A stretch of 64,000 nucleotides of DNA from Yoonia maritima (GTDB lineage Bacteria; Pseudomonadota; Alphaproteobacteria; Rhodobacterales; Rhodobacteraceae), in the NCBI RefSeq assembly GCF_003003285.1, contig NZ_PVTP01000001.1, positions 414,923-478,922 of the forward strand. Reading direction: 5' to 3'. The notes beneath the pieces are model-generated. The model searched no databases. It was given only the letters and a program-made list of their open reading frames with translations, and had not been told where the DNA came from. A program made the translations under genes and the position numbers. Below, piece after piece: positions 8,778 through 18,573 of the stretch. Position 1 is the first letter of the stretch. Each line of letters opens with the position of its first letter.

Positions 8778-10189
8778 GGACGATGATGGGCGATATTTTA
8801 ATTACCGATGATGAACGCGATATTCGAGAACTCATTTCCGATATTCTAAAGGACGAAGGCTATACAACCCGGCTTGCGGGGACGTCTGACGAATGTATGG
8901 CGCAGATTGCCAAGGCTCCTCCGGCGCTGATGATCTTAGATATTTGGCTTAAAGATAGCGGCATGGATGGGATCGATATTCTGAAATCGGTCAAAAGAGA
9001 CCATCCCGACATTCCGGTTGTGATCATTTCGGGTCACGGCAATATCGAAATTGCGGTCGCTGCAATTAAGCAGGGCGCTTATGATTTCATTGAAAAACCG
9101 TTTAACATCGACCAGCTACTTGTTGTGATCCGTCGTGCGATGGAAACATCGCGTTTACGGCGTGAAAACGTTGCGCTGAAACGTGGCGATGTCGCGAGCG
9201 CTGAGATGCTTGGGGATAGTGCAGCATTCCGCACGTTGAAATCGCAGTTGGATAAGGTCACAAAGTCAAATGGCCGGGTGATGCTGACGGGCCCTGCTGG
9301 CGTCGGTAAGGAAATCGCGGCGCGTTACATCCATGCGAATTCAAACCGCTCAAGCGCACCATTCATCACTGTGAACTCAGCTTCGATTGAACCTGATCGC
9401 ATGGAGGAAGTGCTATTTGGACGCGAAGACAGTGGGCGCGGCATTGAACCCGGTTTGCTCGAAGAAGCAAATGGCGGTGTGATCTATTTCGATGAAATCG
9501 CTGATATGCCATTGGGAACGCAGTCAAAGATACTTCGTGTTCTTGTAGATCAACGGTTCCAGCGGGTTGGTGGCGCTGATAAAATTCAAGTCGATTTGCG
9601 GGTGGTATCAAGCACTAACCGTGACCTGCCCATGGCAATTGAGGCAGGTACATTTCGCGAAGAACTGTATCACCGACTGAATGTTGTGCCGATTGCAGTA
9701 CCTTCGCTTGAAGAACGTCGCGAAGACATTCCTGTGCTTGCGGAACACTTTATCGAAGTATTTAACAAGGCGCAGGGTTTACCTTTGCGCCAGCTCGCAG
9801 ATGATGCGCGCGCATTACTTCAAACTATGCTATGGCCGGGGAACGTACGCCAGCTTAAGAACGTGGTTGAACGTGTTCTAATTCTTGGTGAAAATACCGG
9901 TGACATTGCTGCGCGTGAATTACCTACTGGTGAAGAAAGTGGTGGTAGCGACGAAGGACGTATTGTGCTTGCTGGCGGTCTTGCAACTTTGCCACTACGC
10001 GAAGCGCGCGAGCTTTTCGAGCGCGAATACCTACTGACTCAAATCAATCGATTTGGTGGTAATATCAGTCGGACTGCGACCTTTGTCGGCATGGAACGCT
10101 CAGCGTTGCACCGCAAACTTAAGTCGCTTGGCGTAGTGACAAGCAATAAAGCGGGTGGGCGTGTCGCCTATGTCGAGGACGAAGCATAA
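8774..10189 (+). CDS. ntrX: Response regulator NtrX, GAFTGA-less
   Basis: 471 aa NtrC-like regulator. Receiver with Asp56, AAA+ domain with an altered Walker A (GPAGVGKE, 173-180) and Walker B VIYFDE, and a C-terminal Fis helix-turn-helix (NISRTATFVGMERSALHRKL). Where sigma54 activators have GAFTGA, this protein reads LFGREDSGRGIE, so sigma54 remodelling is unlikely. NtrX targets in relatives include respiratory, nitrogen and envelope genes. ATGs at 8783 and 8786 are alternative starts with an AGGA site in front; the first ATG overlaps the ntrY stop. It ends on the first base of trkA. Confidence 0.93.
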   Translation: MRTMMGDILITDDERDIRELISDILKDEGYTTRLAGTSDECMAQIAKAPPALMILDIWLKDSGMDGIDILKSVKRDHPDIPVVIISGHGNIEIAVAAIKQGAYDFIEKPFNIDQLLVVIRRAMETSRLRRENVALKRGDVASAEMLGDSAAFRTLKSQLDKVTKSNGRVMLTGPAGVGKEIAARYIHANSNRSSAPFITVNSASIEPDRMEEVLFGREDSGRGIEPGLLEEANGGVIYFDEIADMPLGTQSKILRVLVDQRFQRVGGADKIQVDLRVVSSTNRDLPMAIEAGTFREELYHRLNVVPIAVPSLEERREDIPVLAEHFIEVFNKAQGLPLRQLADDARALLQTMLWPGNVRQLKNVVERVLILGENTGDIAARELPTGEESGGSDEGRIVLAGGLATLPLREARELFEREYLLTQINRFGGNISRTATFVGMERSALHRKLKSLGVVTSNKAGGRVAYVEDEA

Positions 10190-11565
10190 TGAAAGTCATT
10201 ATCTGTGGTGCGGGACAGGTCGGCTGGCAAATTGCGCGCCATTTGTCAGGGGAAAAGAACGACGTTACGGTCGTAGATAACAACCCCGAACTCGTCCGGC
10301 GTGCCACTGATACGTTAGATGTTCAAGGCATTGCCGGGCACGCAAGCTACCCGGACGTGCTTGACCGTGCGGGTGCGCGTGACGCTGATATGATTATTGC
10401 CGCGACCCATTCGGATGAAGTGAATATGGTGACCTGTCAGGTCGCGCATTCGGTATTCGCGGTCCAACGGAAAATCGCGCGCTTACGTGCGCAAAGCTAT
10501 CTTGATGCGATCTATTCGGATTTGTACCGTCGCGACCATCTGCCAATCGACGTTGTGATTTCACCCGAAAAAGAAGTCGCCGAAGCCGCACTACAACGAC
10601 TCGCGGCGCCTGCTGCTTTTGACACTGAGAGCTTTCTAGAAGGTCGTGGCCAGCTGCTTGGGATTACGATTGATGCAGACTGTCCTGTGATTAATACACC
10701 GCTGCGGCAATTGACCGATCTGTTTTCAACGCTACGGGCAATCGTTGTTGGTATTCGTCGCGACGGTGCATTATTTGTACCGTCACCGGGGGATCAGATT
10801 TTTGCGGGCGATGATGTCTATCTCTTTACCGTAACGGAAGACATGACGCGTACGCTTGAAATTTTTGGTAAAACCCAAGCAAAGCAAGATCGTATTGTGA
10901 TTATTGGCGGCGGTAATGTTGGTTTAGGTGTGGCGCAGTCATTGGAAACACGGACCGAACGGGTCAGAGTTAAGGTGATTGAAAAAGATCGTACGATTGC
11001 TGAAAACGCCGCTGATGCACTGGATCGGACGATCGTGCTGCATGGTGATGGTTTGAATAGCAGCTTGCTAGAAGAGGCGAATATTTCAACAGCAGACGCT
11101 GTTCTTGCTGTGACTGACGACGATAAGACCAACATGCTGGTGTCGGTTCGCGCCAAAGAAATGGGCTGTTCTATGGCGATTTGTTTGATCAACGACCCAA
11201 CATTGGTGCCGCTGATGGCTCCGCTTAATATCGACGCCTATATCAACCCACGTGCAACCACCGTTAGCTCTATTCTACGTCACATCCGGCATGGACGTGT
11301 GCGTGGGGTTTATTCTATTGGTGACGCAGAAGCCGAAGTGATTGAGGCGCAAGTGCTTGGCACATCGCCAATCGCAGGGCAAAAAATCAAAGAGATTTCA
11401 TTCCCTGAAGGTACCTTGATTGGTGGGCTTATGAAGCAGAACAAATTCATCAAACCAACAGGTGAGACGCGTATTGAAGAAGGCGATGTCATCGCGATTT
11501 TCGCGATGAGCAGCGATGTGCCAGAGGTTGAACGCCTCTTGCAGGTTTCGATCGATTTCTTCTAA
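10189..11565 (+). CDS. trkA: Trk potassium uptake regulator TrkA
   Basis: 458 aa peripheral NAD-binding subunit of the Trk potassium transporter. Two RCK repeats are visible, with Rossmann motifs VIICGAGQVGWQIA at the N-terminus and IVIIGGGNVGLGVA near residue 235, each followed by a TrkA-C domain. It gates TrkH, encoded by the next gene. Its start overlaps the ntrX stop by one base and its stop overlaps the trkH start by one base, so potassium uptake is physically coupled to the ntr cluster, as in many alphaproteobacteria. Confidence 0.95.
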   Translation: MKVIICGAGQVGWQIARHLSGEKNDVTVVDNNPELVRRATDTLDVQGIAGHASYPDVLDRAGARDADMIIAATHSDEVNMVTCQVAHSVFAVQRKIARLRAQSYLDAIYSDLYRRDHLPIDVVISPEKEVAEAALQRLAAPAAFDTESFLEGRGQLLGITIDADCPVINTPLRQLTDLFSTLRAIVVGIRRDGALFVPSPGDQIFAGDDVYLFTVTEDMTRTLEIFGKTQAKQDRIVIIGGGNVGLGVAQSLETRTERVRVKVIEKDRTIAENAADALDRTIVLHGDGLNSSLLEEANISTADAVLAVTDDDKTNMLVSVRAKEMGCSMAICLINDPTLVPLMAPLNIDAYINPRATTVSSILRHIRHGRVRGVYSIGDAEAEVIEAQVLGTSPIAGQKIKEISFPEGTLIGGLMKQNKFIKPTGETRIEEGDVIAIFAMSSDVPEVERLLQVSIDFF

Positions 11566-13085
11566 TGAATTGGATCGTTAAGCTCCCGTTTTTTGTGATC
11601 CTGATGGGGTTGGGTGCGATTGCCATGCTTGTTCCCGCTGCGCACGGCGCGATCATGGATGACTTTAACGCCATGCGCGTGTTCTTTTATGGGTTTGTTT
11701 TGTTTTCCATCCTGACGTTGATTGTTGGGCTGACGACTGCAGGCTATGCACCGACCAACGTTGCGCGCAGCCAATTGATTGGCCTGCTGTCTGCATTTAC
11801 GTTGTTGCCACTGATGTTTGCTGTCCCGTTTTACGAGGCTATCGGCAACACGACCTATCTGAACGCGTGGTTCGAGATGGTGTCGAGCTTCACAACGACA
11901 GGCGCAACAGTTTACGACACCTCTGGGCGGCTAACACCGTCATTGCATTTATGGCGTGCATTGGTTGGCTGGCTAGGTGGGTTGCTGATATGGGTAACTG
12001 CGGTTTCCATTTTTGCTCCAATGAACCTTGGCGGATTTGAGGTGCGCGCGACCACAAATATTGGTAAAGGCGCCGCGGTAAGCCTAAGCCAGATTTCCCG
12101 TATCGCCGACCCGTCCGAGCGTTTGGTGCGCTACACGCTGTCATTGACGCCGATTTATGTCGGCCTGACATTTCTGCTGTGGATCGGTCTCGTGGTTGCG
12201 GGGGAATTCCCTTACATTGCTTTGTGTCATGCAATGTCGACCCTTTCGACGTCCGGAATATCGCCGATTGATGGACTATATTATGCAGCGTCTGGGTTCT
12301 GGGGCGAATTGCTGATTTTCGCCTTTTTTATCTTTGCGTTGTCTCGTCTGACGTTTAGCCGAGGTTTGATCGGGGAGCGTGAACAGGGCCTACTGCGTGA
12401 TCCTGAATTTCGAACGGCGCTGGTTCTCATTGGACTTGTGACTGCAGGGCTATTCCTACGTCACTTCATCGCGGCAACTGACCGGCAGACTGTGGTATCG
12501 ATTCAGGAATTTATCGGTGCATTCTGGGGAACGTTGTTTACCGTTACTTCTTTTCTCACGACAACAGGCTTTGAATCGCATTTTTGGGGTGGTGCTGCTT
12601 CATGGTCAGGGTTGCAAACGCCTGGGTTGTTTTTGACTGGCATGGCGCTGATTGGTGGCGGGGTCGCAACCACTGCCGGCGGTGTAAAACTGTTGCGGAT
12701 TTATGCACTTTATCGCCACGGTGAACGCGAACAAGAACGGCTACTCCACCCGTCTTCTATCGGGGGGGGCGGCAAAGAGGCACGCCGTATCCGTAAGCAG
12801 GGTGCCTATATTTCTTGGATTTTCTTCATGCTGTTCGCGCTTAGTATTGCGGGGGTCATGACCCTAATGTCGTTGACCGGCGTGCAATTCGAAACATCTA
12901 TGGTTCTTAGCGTTTCCGCATTGTCAACAACTGGACCGTTGGCCGCGGTTGCAGCCGAAGTGCCAATTGCATATTCTGGCATTCCAGATGTTGCTAAGGT
13001 TATTTTGGCCGCTGCCATGGTACTTGGTCGTTTGGAAACATTGGCAATTATTGCGCTATTTAATCCTGAAATTTGGCGCGGTTAA
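11565..13085 (+). CDS. trkH: Trk potassium transporter membrane subunit TrkH
   Basis: 506 aa polytopic inner-membrane protein, the translocating subunit of the Trk system. Four filter-type pore loops can be read: SFTTTGATVY, TLSTSGISP, SFLTTTGFES and ALSTTGPLAA, each centred on the glycine expected in the SKT family. Length and topology fit TrkH/TrkG. It shares one base with the trkA stop. A 114-nt gap with no clear terminator separates it from hfq. Confidence 0.94.
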   Translation: MNWIVKLPFFVILMGLGAIAMLVPAAHGAIMDDFNAMRVFFYGFVLFSILTLIVGLTTAGYAPTNVARSQLIGLLSAFTLLPLMFAVPFYEAIGNTTYLNAWFEMVSSFTTTGATVYDTSGRLTPSLHLWRALVGWLGGLLIWVTAVSIFAPMNLGGFEVRATTNIGKGAAVSLSQISRIADPSERLVRYTLSLTPIYVGLTFLLWIGLVVAGEFPYIALCHAMSTLSTSGISPIDGLYYAASGFWGELLIFAFFIFALSRLTFSRGLIGEREQGLLRDPEFRTALVLIGLVTAGLFLRHFIAATDRQTVVSIQEFIGAFWGTLFTVTSFLTTTGFESHFWGGAASWSGLQTPGLFLTGMALIGGGVATTAGGVKLLRIYALYRHGEREQERLLHPSSIGGGGKEARRIRKQGAYISWIFFMLFALSIAGVMTLMSLTGVQFETSMVLSVSALSTTGPLAAVAAEVPIAYSGIPDVAKVILAAAMVLGRLETLAIIALFNPEIWRG

Positions 13086-13199
13086 CACAGGTTGGTCTGT
13101 TTTCTTTTTGGGGCTGGAAACTCTGTCAGGGTCGCGACATACTGCGGCTAACAGCGAGGGGCCGATGCGCGGCCGTAATAACAAAAAAAGGGTGTCACA

Positions 13200-13433
13200 A
13201 TGGCCGCCGACAAAGCAAATTTGCAAGATGCATTTCTTAACCACGTTCGTAAAACCAAAGTTCCGGTGACGATCTTTCTGGTGAACGGGGTAAAGTTGCA
13301 GGGTGTAATCACATGGTTTGATAGTTTCTGCGTTCTCCTACGTCGCGACGGACAAGCACAGCTTGTCTACAAAAGCGCGATTTCGACAATCATGCCAGCG
13401 CAGCCTATCAGCCTTTATGAAGGCGAAGAATAA
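13200..13433 (+). CDS. hfq: RNA chaperone Hfq
   Basis: 77 aa Sm-like protein that forms a hexamer and helps small RNAs pair with mRNAs. The Sm1 motif ([25 protein letters not shown]) and the Sm2 motif ([12 protein letters not shown]) are both present; Sm2 has YKSA where enterobacterial Hfq has YKHA, as is usual in alphaproteobacteria. The tail is short and acidic. AAGGGTG lies a few bases upstream of the ATG. It precedes hflX by 2 nt. This is relevant to the A-rich leader hairpin at livK. Confidence 0.97.
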   Translation: MAADKANLQDAFLNHVRKTKVPVTIFLVNGVKLQGVITWFDSFCVLLRRDGQAQLVYKSAISTIMPAQPISLYEGEE

Positions 13434-13435
13434 GA

Positions 13436-14710
13436 TTGCTAGAACATGATCGGCCCGTAACGCGGGCCTGGGTACTTCACCCAGATCTAAAGACAGACCA
13501 CAGCCGCCGTGCCGCAGGCCCCGCGCTTGAAGAAGGCGTGTCGCTTGCGGCCGCCTTGCCTGATTTGCAGGTTGTGGGTGCTGATATTGTACGTCTGCCA
13601 AAAATCCATCCGGGTAAGCTGTTTGGCAAAGGCAAAATCGCAGAGCTAAAGACAGTCTTCGAGACGAATAAGGTCGAGCTGGTTTTGATCGATGGCCCAG
13701 TGACACCAGTACAGCAGCGTAACCTTGAAAAGGAATGGGGTGTTAAGCTGCTTGACCGGACCGGGTTGATCCTCGAGATTTTTAGCGACCGCGCGCGGAC
13801 CTCTGAAGGTGTGCTTCAGGTCGAGATGGCAGCGCTGTCTTATCAGCGCACGCGTCTGGTGCGGGCGTGGACCCACCTTGAACGTCAGCGTGGTGGGCTT
13901 GGCTTTGTTGGTGGTCCGGGTGAAACTCAGATTGAGGCTGACCGCCGTGCGATTGACGAACAGCTGGGGCGCTTGCGCCGTCAGTTGGCAAAGGTCGTTA
14001 AGACACGCGAATTGCACCGTGCGTCTCGCGCTAAGGTGCCATTCCCGATTGTTGCCTTGGTTGGTTATACCAACGCTGGTAAATCAACGCTGTTCAACCG
14101 GCTGACAGGTGCCGAAGTGTTCGCTAAGGACATGCTATTCGCGACGCTTGATCCGACTATGCGTAAGATCGTTCTGCCTACGGGTGACGAAGTGATCATG
14201 TCCGATACTGTGGGCTTTATCAGTGACTTGCCGACCGAACTTGTTGCCGCGTTTCGTGCGACACTTGAAGAAGTGCTTGATGCCGATCTGATCGTGCACG
14301 TGCGTGACATCAGCCACGAACAGTCCGAAGAACAGTCACAAGATGTGATGACAATTTTGCAAAGCCTCGGCGTTGCCGAAGAAGCCCCATTGATTGAAGT
14401 GTGGAACAAGATCGACCAGCTATCGCCGGAAGATCACGACGCGATGGTCACGCAAGCGGCACGCACAGATGATCTGTTTGCAGTGTCAGCGATCACCGGC
14501 GAAGGGATGGACGCGCTATTGGCGGCGATCCCAGATAAGCTCAAAGATCCGCGCACCGAGGAAAGCATTCATCTTAGCTTTGCCGACGGACGGAAACGCG
14601 CGTGGTTGTTCGACGCCGGTATCGTGACGAACGAAGAGCAGACCGAAACAGGTTACGATCTTACCGTGTTCTGGACAGCGCTACAGCGCGAACGTTTCGT
14701 CCGACTTTAA
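13436..14710 (+). CDS. hflX: Ribosome-associated GTPase HflX
   Basis: 424 aa Obg-HflX superfamily GTPase that binds 50S or split ribosomes and rescues stalled ones. An N-terminal HflX domain (KIHPGKLFGKGKIAELK) and a glycine-rich linker (RGGLGFVGGPGETQIE) precede the G domain, with G1 GYTNAGKST, G3 DTVGF and G4 NKID. The start is TTG two bases after the hfq stop; no ATG or GTG lies close enough to keep the N-terminal domain. Its TAA shares the TTAA palindrome with the stop of the convergent acylase gene. Confidence 0.93.
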   Translation: MLEHDRPVTRAWVLHPDLKTDHSRRAAGPALEEGVSLAAALPDLQVVGADIVRLPKIHPGKLFGKGKIAELKTVFETNKVELVLIDGPVTPVQQRNLEKEWGVKLLDRTGLILEIFSDRARTSEGVLQVEMAALSYQRTRLVRAWTHLERQRGGLGFVGGPGETQIEADRRAIDEQLGRLRRQLAKVVKTRELHRASRAKVPFPIVALVGYTNAGKSTLFNRLTGAEVFAKDMLFATLDPTMRKIVLPTGDEVIMSDTVGFISDLPTELVAAFRATLEEVLDADLIVHVRDISHEQSEEQSQDVMTILQSLGVAEEAPLIEVWNKIDQLSPEDHDAMVTQAARTDDLFAVSAITGEGMDALLAAIPDKLKDPRTEESIHLSFADGRKRAWLFDAGIVTNEEQTETGYDLTVFWTALQRERFVRL

Positions 14711-17169
14711 GGTTTGGGGGTCAGTACCGTGACCCCCACAGCCGCCGCCCGTGCCAACGCCGGGTCTAGCGACATCGGGATATACTCTCCGCGCCGCCAT
14801 AGTTCACCTAGGTTGTCATAGTAGCGCGAAAGCGGGTGCCCGGATTGCCCGGTTGCCGTCACAAAGACTGAACTGTCAGGATCAGCAAAATCATAGACAC
14901 CACGATAACCTGCGGCATGCACGTTCTGGAACGGGGCTGGCCCAACACCGGATGTTTTTCCGCGCTGCAATGTATTGTCGCCGCCGCTTGTTGATTGGCG
15001 GATATTGACGACCCAATTCAGAATTGGTGTTTGGCCCAAAACGGCATGATCATGTTTTGCGACATGCGCGTCGCCCCAACGGACAGCTTCGATTGCCGTG
15101 CCGTGGTTTTCGGTAATCCAGATCAACGCGTCGTCCAGAGCTTGGCGGGCGATGTCTGTGCAGGTTTCGACTGGTGCCGATTGGATTACATCGCACCAAA
15201 TGCCAGCGCCATCGACATTGCGGAAGACACGTTCAATAAACACAGGGTCAACATGCGTGAACTCAGCCGAGAGAGGCCCAAGTTCGTCACGGATTAGGCG
15301 CTGTTGCACCGCGCGTACCCAAGCCGCATAGATCAGGGGTTCGGGCAAGTGTTCGTTCATTTCGCCGTTCCACGCCGATAGAAGATCAAGTGCGATCTGC
15401 CTGCGCCGTTCGGGTGTATCTTCGGGGGCCGCATCACCAGTGTACCAAAGATCAGCGCCCATCAGTGCTGAAAGCGTCCGCGCAGTGAAGCTGACGGTAT
15501 CCAACTGCGCCTCAATAAAGCTGTCACGGGTGTGGACTTCGCGGGCTTGCATCAGTCGACGCCAGCGATTGATCCGCTGCGTGTCGCCCCAAAGGTACGA
15601 CACATGGCGCGGGAAATCGCGATCAACCGTTTTGTTGTTGGTATTGCCGATGATCCCGCCTTCTGGGTTCAAGAAAATCGGGTTATCGCTATAGGGGAAA
15701 CGACCCTGCCACCGGTTTTCGGGCAGGTACCCAAATGATGGAAGGCGACCGCGGCTTTGATGGTTCGGATCACGTGCCGGAATTGCGCCAATGGTTTTCA
15801 TCGCGATGCGGTTTCGATCCGCAAGCGTCAGGTTCAGCGCAGGTGCAATAAAGGTTTCGCCGGCGCGAATGGCCTCATTCACTGTCCGGGCGCGCATGAT
15901 ACCCATGGCGGCAGAAATCGACGTATCACGATCTGATAGGGCGCTCCAAGCGATTGCGGTCACGTGATCGGGCGGCGTGATTGTCCCTAGGTTAAACTGG
16001 TTGCCAGACATGACCGGCCCATTTGCCGTCCAGCGTAGGCGCAATGTGACGGCTGGTGCGTCCTTAATGTTGACGATGCTGTCACGGGTGCGGAACGGCA
16101 CCCAACCATCAGGCCCACGATATTGGTCGCGGTTGTCGGGGTTCACTTCTTCGATCATGATATCAAGATCGTCGACATAAGCCGCCGTAATACCCCAACC
16201 CAGGCTATCCCCACGGCCCGACATGATCAGCGGTAGTCCCGGAATCGTAGCGCCAATCACGCCGCCGCTTTCAAGCTCTAGCCGGGCGAGATACCAGATC
16301 GTTGGCGCTGTCAGTCCCAGATGCGGGTCGTTAGCAAGTAGCGTTGATCCGGTTGCCGAACGGTCAGCATTTGCGGCCCACGCGTTTGATGCACCGGCAA
16401 GCTCTGGCGGGTGAAATGGCGACAATGGATCGGACGCCAACTGCGTATCAGGTGTGAACGACGGGACATCGGGCACAAGGCTCGCATATGCGGGAAGGGC
16501 GGCGATTCCACTTGTCGGATCGTCAGGCATGATGTCGCGCAGACGGTCATTGTCGATCAAAAGCGAAGTGCGCGCGCGTAATACTTCATTCGCTAGATTT
16601 GGCGAGAGTTGCAGCGCCATTAGTTTTAGAATTGCGATGGAATCCGCTGGCTGCCAAGGTGAAACGGGATGGCTAAACAGCCACATCTCGGGCGCGCCAC
16701 GACCACGCGCTCCTGCGTTCACTTCATTCAGCCAAGCATTCACACCCGCAGAATAAGCATTCAGGGCCGCAGTCGTTTCCTCATCCTGCGCCTTTTCTGA
16801 AGCGACAGAGAGGTTGTAGATGTCGTAGCGGCGCATCGCTTCGTCGATCTTTAGCGTACGTTCGCCGAATAGTTCAGACAGTCGACCCTGTACCGTGCGG
16901 CGCAACATCGTCATCTGCCATAGCCGGTCTTGGGCATGGGCATAGCCAAGCGCAAAGAATACGTCCTGGTCGTTGGCACCAAAGATATGGGGCACGTTGG
17001 CGTTATCGCGCACGATCTCAATCGTCGCGCTAATTCCAGCCACATCGGTCTGGGCATCGTAATCGGGCAGGGACCGCGACGCAAAGTAGTAGGCCAGTGT
17101 AACGTTCGCAACGCAAAGAACAATCAATGCAGTTGCGAACCAGATAAGCCAACGGAAAATCAGCGCCAT
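14707..17169 (-). CDS. Penicillin-acylase-family N-terminal nucleophile hydrolase
   Basis: 820 aa membrane-anchored or secreted amidase precursor. A hydrophobic segment (residues 5-27) acts as signal or anchor. The alpha chain ends near 258, and Ser261 in GASNAW is the expected autoprocessing site and catalytic nucleophile of the beta chain. The family includes penicillin G acylases, acyl-homoserine lactone acylases and aculeacin acylases; substrate cannot be told from sequence. It lies 57 nt downstream of livM in the same direction and could be read through from the liv operon. A short CGGGG/CCCCG hairpin sits in that gap. Family call secure, substrate unknown. Confidence 0.9.
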   Translation of the reverse strand: MALIFRWLIWFATALIVLCVANVTLAYYFASRSLPDYDAQTDVAGISATIEIVRDNANVPHIFGANDQDVFFALGYAHAQDRLWQMTMLRRTVQGRLSELFGERTLKIDEAMRRYDIYNLSVASEKAQDEETTAALNAYSAGVNAWLNEVNAGARGRGAPEMWLFSHPVSPWQPADSIAILKLMALQLSPNLANEVLRARTSLLIDNDRLRDIMPDDPTSGIAALPAYASLVPDVPSFTPDTQLASDPLSPFHPPELAGASNAWAANADRSATGSTLLANDPHLGLTAPTIWYLARLELESGGVIGATIPGLPLIMSGRGDSLGWGITAAYVDDLDIMIEEVNPDNRDQYRGPDGWVPFRTRDSIVNIKDAPAVTLRLRWTANGPVMSGNQFNLGTITPPDHVTAIAWSALSDRDTSISAAMGIMRARTVNEAIRAGETFIAPALNLTLADRNRIAMKTIGAIPARDPNHQSRGRLPSFGYLPENRWQGRFPYSDNPIFLNPEGGIIGNTNNKTVDRDFPRHVSYLWGDTQRINRWRRLMQAREVHTRDSFIEAQLDTVSFTARTLSALMGADLWYTGDAAPEDTPERRRQIALDLLSAWNGEMNEHLPEPLIYAAWVRAVQQRLIRDELGPLSAEFTHVDPVFIERVFRNVDGAGIWCDVIQSAPVETCTDIARQALDDALIWITENHGTAIEAVRWGDAHVAKHDHAVLGQTPILNWVVNIRQSTSGGDNTLQRGKTSGVGPAPFQNVHAAGYRGVYDFADPDSSVFVTATGQSGHPLSRYYDNLGELWRRGEYIPMSLDPALARAAAVGVTVLTPKP

Positions 17170-17226
17170 AGGAACCTCGGGGTTTTTTGTTGGCCCCGTT
17201 GTACCAATGCTATCAGGAAGAACAAG

Positions 17227-18573
17227 CTAGCGTTCTGGGATCAGGCCTCTTGGGCTGAAACGCAGCACCAACAACAGGACAAGCCCCATGGTCAGTAGGC
17301 GCATATGAGCTGCAGATTCGATCATCCGCTCCTTGAGTTCACTGCCGTCAGCCAAACCGCTGGACAGGATATTCATCAAACCAAGGCCCATTGGTTCGAC
17401 CTGAACCCATAGCCACCAGATCAGAATACCACCAAGAACAGCGCCAAAGTTATTGCCGGAACCGCCAACGATCACCATGACCCAGATCAGGAAGGTAAAG
17501 CGTAGCGGCTGATACGTGCCGGGCGTCAGCTGACCATCAAGCGTGGTCATCATCGCGCCGGCAATCCCGCAGATTGCTGAGCCAAGGATGAAAATCTGCA
17601 GATGGCGGGCGGTGACGTCTTTGCCCATAGCTTCGGCTGCGGTTTCATTGTCGCGGATTGCGCGCATCATACGGCCCCATGGGCTGTTAAGTGCCTTTTG
17701 CGCCAACCAAAGCAATACCAGCAGCACAATCGCGAACAGAACTGTGTAGCACAGTTTAGTGTAGATCGTGGATGCAGTGACCGGGTCAAAGCCAAAGCTT
17801 GCCGCACGCGCGACAAAGCCCGGATCACTTTGTAGCGTGACCTCATAGGGAACAGGACGGGGCAGGCCGTTCACGTTTTTAACGCCACGTGCCAACCAGT
17901 CTTCGTTTTTCATGACGGCGATAATGATCTCTGCAATGCCAAGTGTCGCAATCGCCAAGTAATCAGACCGCAGGCCAAGCGCTGTTTTCCCAATGATCCA
18001 AGCAGCACCAGCTGCCAGCAGACCACCCATCGGCCATGCCAATAGGATGAAATAGTCGGGCAGGAGCATGTCATTGGCATCGCGGTGCGGGCCAAAGATG
18101 TTCAAACCACCAAGATAACCTGTGGAAGCAGGATCAACCGCCTCAATCCCGGCGACGCCTGCATCAAAGACAGCACGGTAAATCACGAAACCAACGATAA
18201 GCGCTGCAATCGTACCCAATGTACGCGCACGACCTGTTAGTTTCTTGCGGAGGAACACAACGGCGACCACAGTCGCAACCCCCAGCAGCAGCCCTGCGAT
18301 AACTTGCAAGCCGCCAGCTGACCATGCCTCGCCCACTGGGGGCATGCCGATCAGAACGGTGGCCAACCCGCCAAGCGCGACAAAGCCCATGACGCCGATG
18401 TTAAACAGCCCGGCAAATCCCCATTGCAGGTTTACGCCAAGCGCCATGATCGCCGACACAAGCCCCATGTTCAGGATGAACAGGGCAGAGTTCCAGCCTT
18501 GCACAAATCCGGTGCCAACGAGTAGCAGGCCAACGAATGCGAAAAGCAGTGTGTTTTTCAATGCAGGGTTCAT
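17227..18573 (-). CDS. livM: Branched-chain amino acid ABC permease LivM
   Basis: 448 aa inner-membrane permease, one of two channel subunits of a HAAT-type ABC importer. The conserved motif region (RSDYLAIATLGIAEII, then DNETAAEAMGKDVT and GGSGNNFGAVLGG) is clear. It is longer than the E. coli protein by an N-terminal domain and a roughly 50-residue insertion around 110-160 (IEAVDPASTGYLGG), a form I associate with Rhodobacterales. The ATG overlaps the livH stop as ATGA. The substrate may be a branched-chain amino acid, another amino acid, an amide or urea. Confidence 0.9.
   Translation of the reverse strand: MNPALKNTLLFAFVGLLLVGTGFVQGWNSALFILNMGLVSAIMALGVNLQWGFAGLFNIGVMGFVALGGLATVLIGMPPVGEAWSAGGLQVIAGLLLGVATVVAVVFLRKKLTGRARTLGTIAALIVGFVIYRAVFDAGVAGIEAVDPASTGYLGGLNIFGPHRDANDMLLPDYFILLAWPMGGLLAAGAAWIIGKTALGLRSDYLAIATLGIAEIIIAVMKNEDWLARGVKNVNGLPRPVPYEVTLQSDPGFVARAASFGFDPVTASTIYTKLCYTVLFAIVLLVLLWLAQKALNSPWGRMMRAIRDNETAAEAMGKDVTARHLQIFILGSAICGIAGAMMTTLDGQLTPGTYQPLRFTFLIWVMVIVGGSGNNFGAVLGGILIWWLWVQVEPMGLGLMNILSSGLADGSELKERMIESAAHMRLLTMGLVLLLVLRFSPRGLIPER

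Noticed and set aside
17181..17203. CGGGG/CCCCG hairpin between livM and the acylase as a terminator
   Set aside because: Only 5 bp with an A-rich loop on the sense strand and no T-run; too weak to call.
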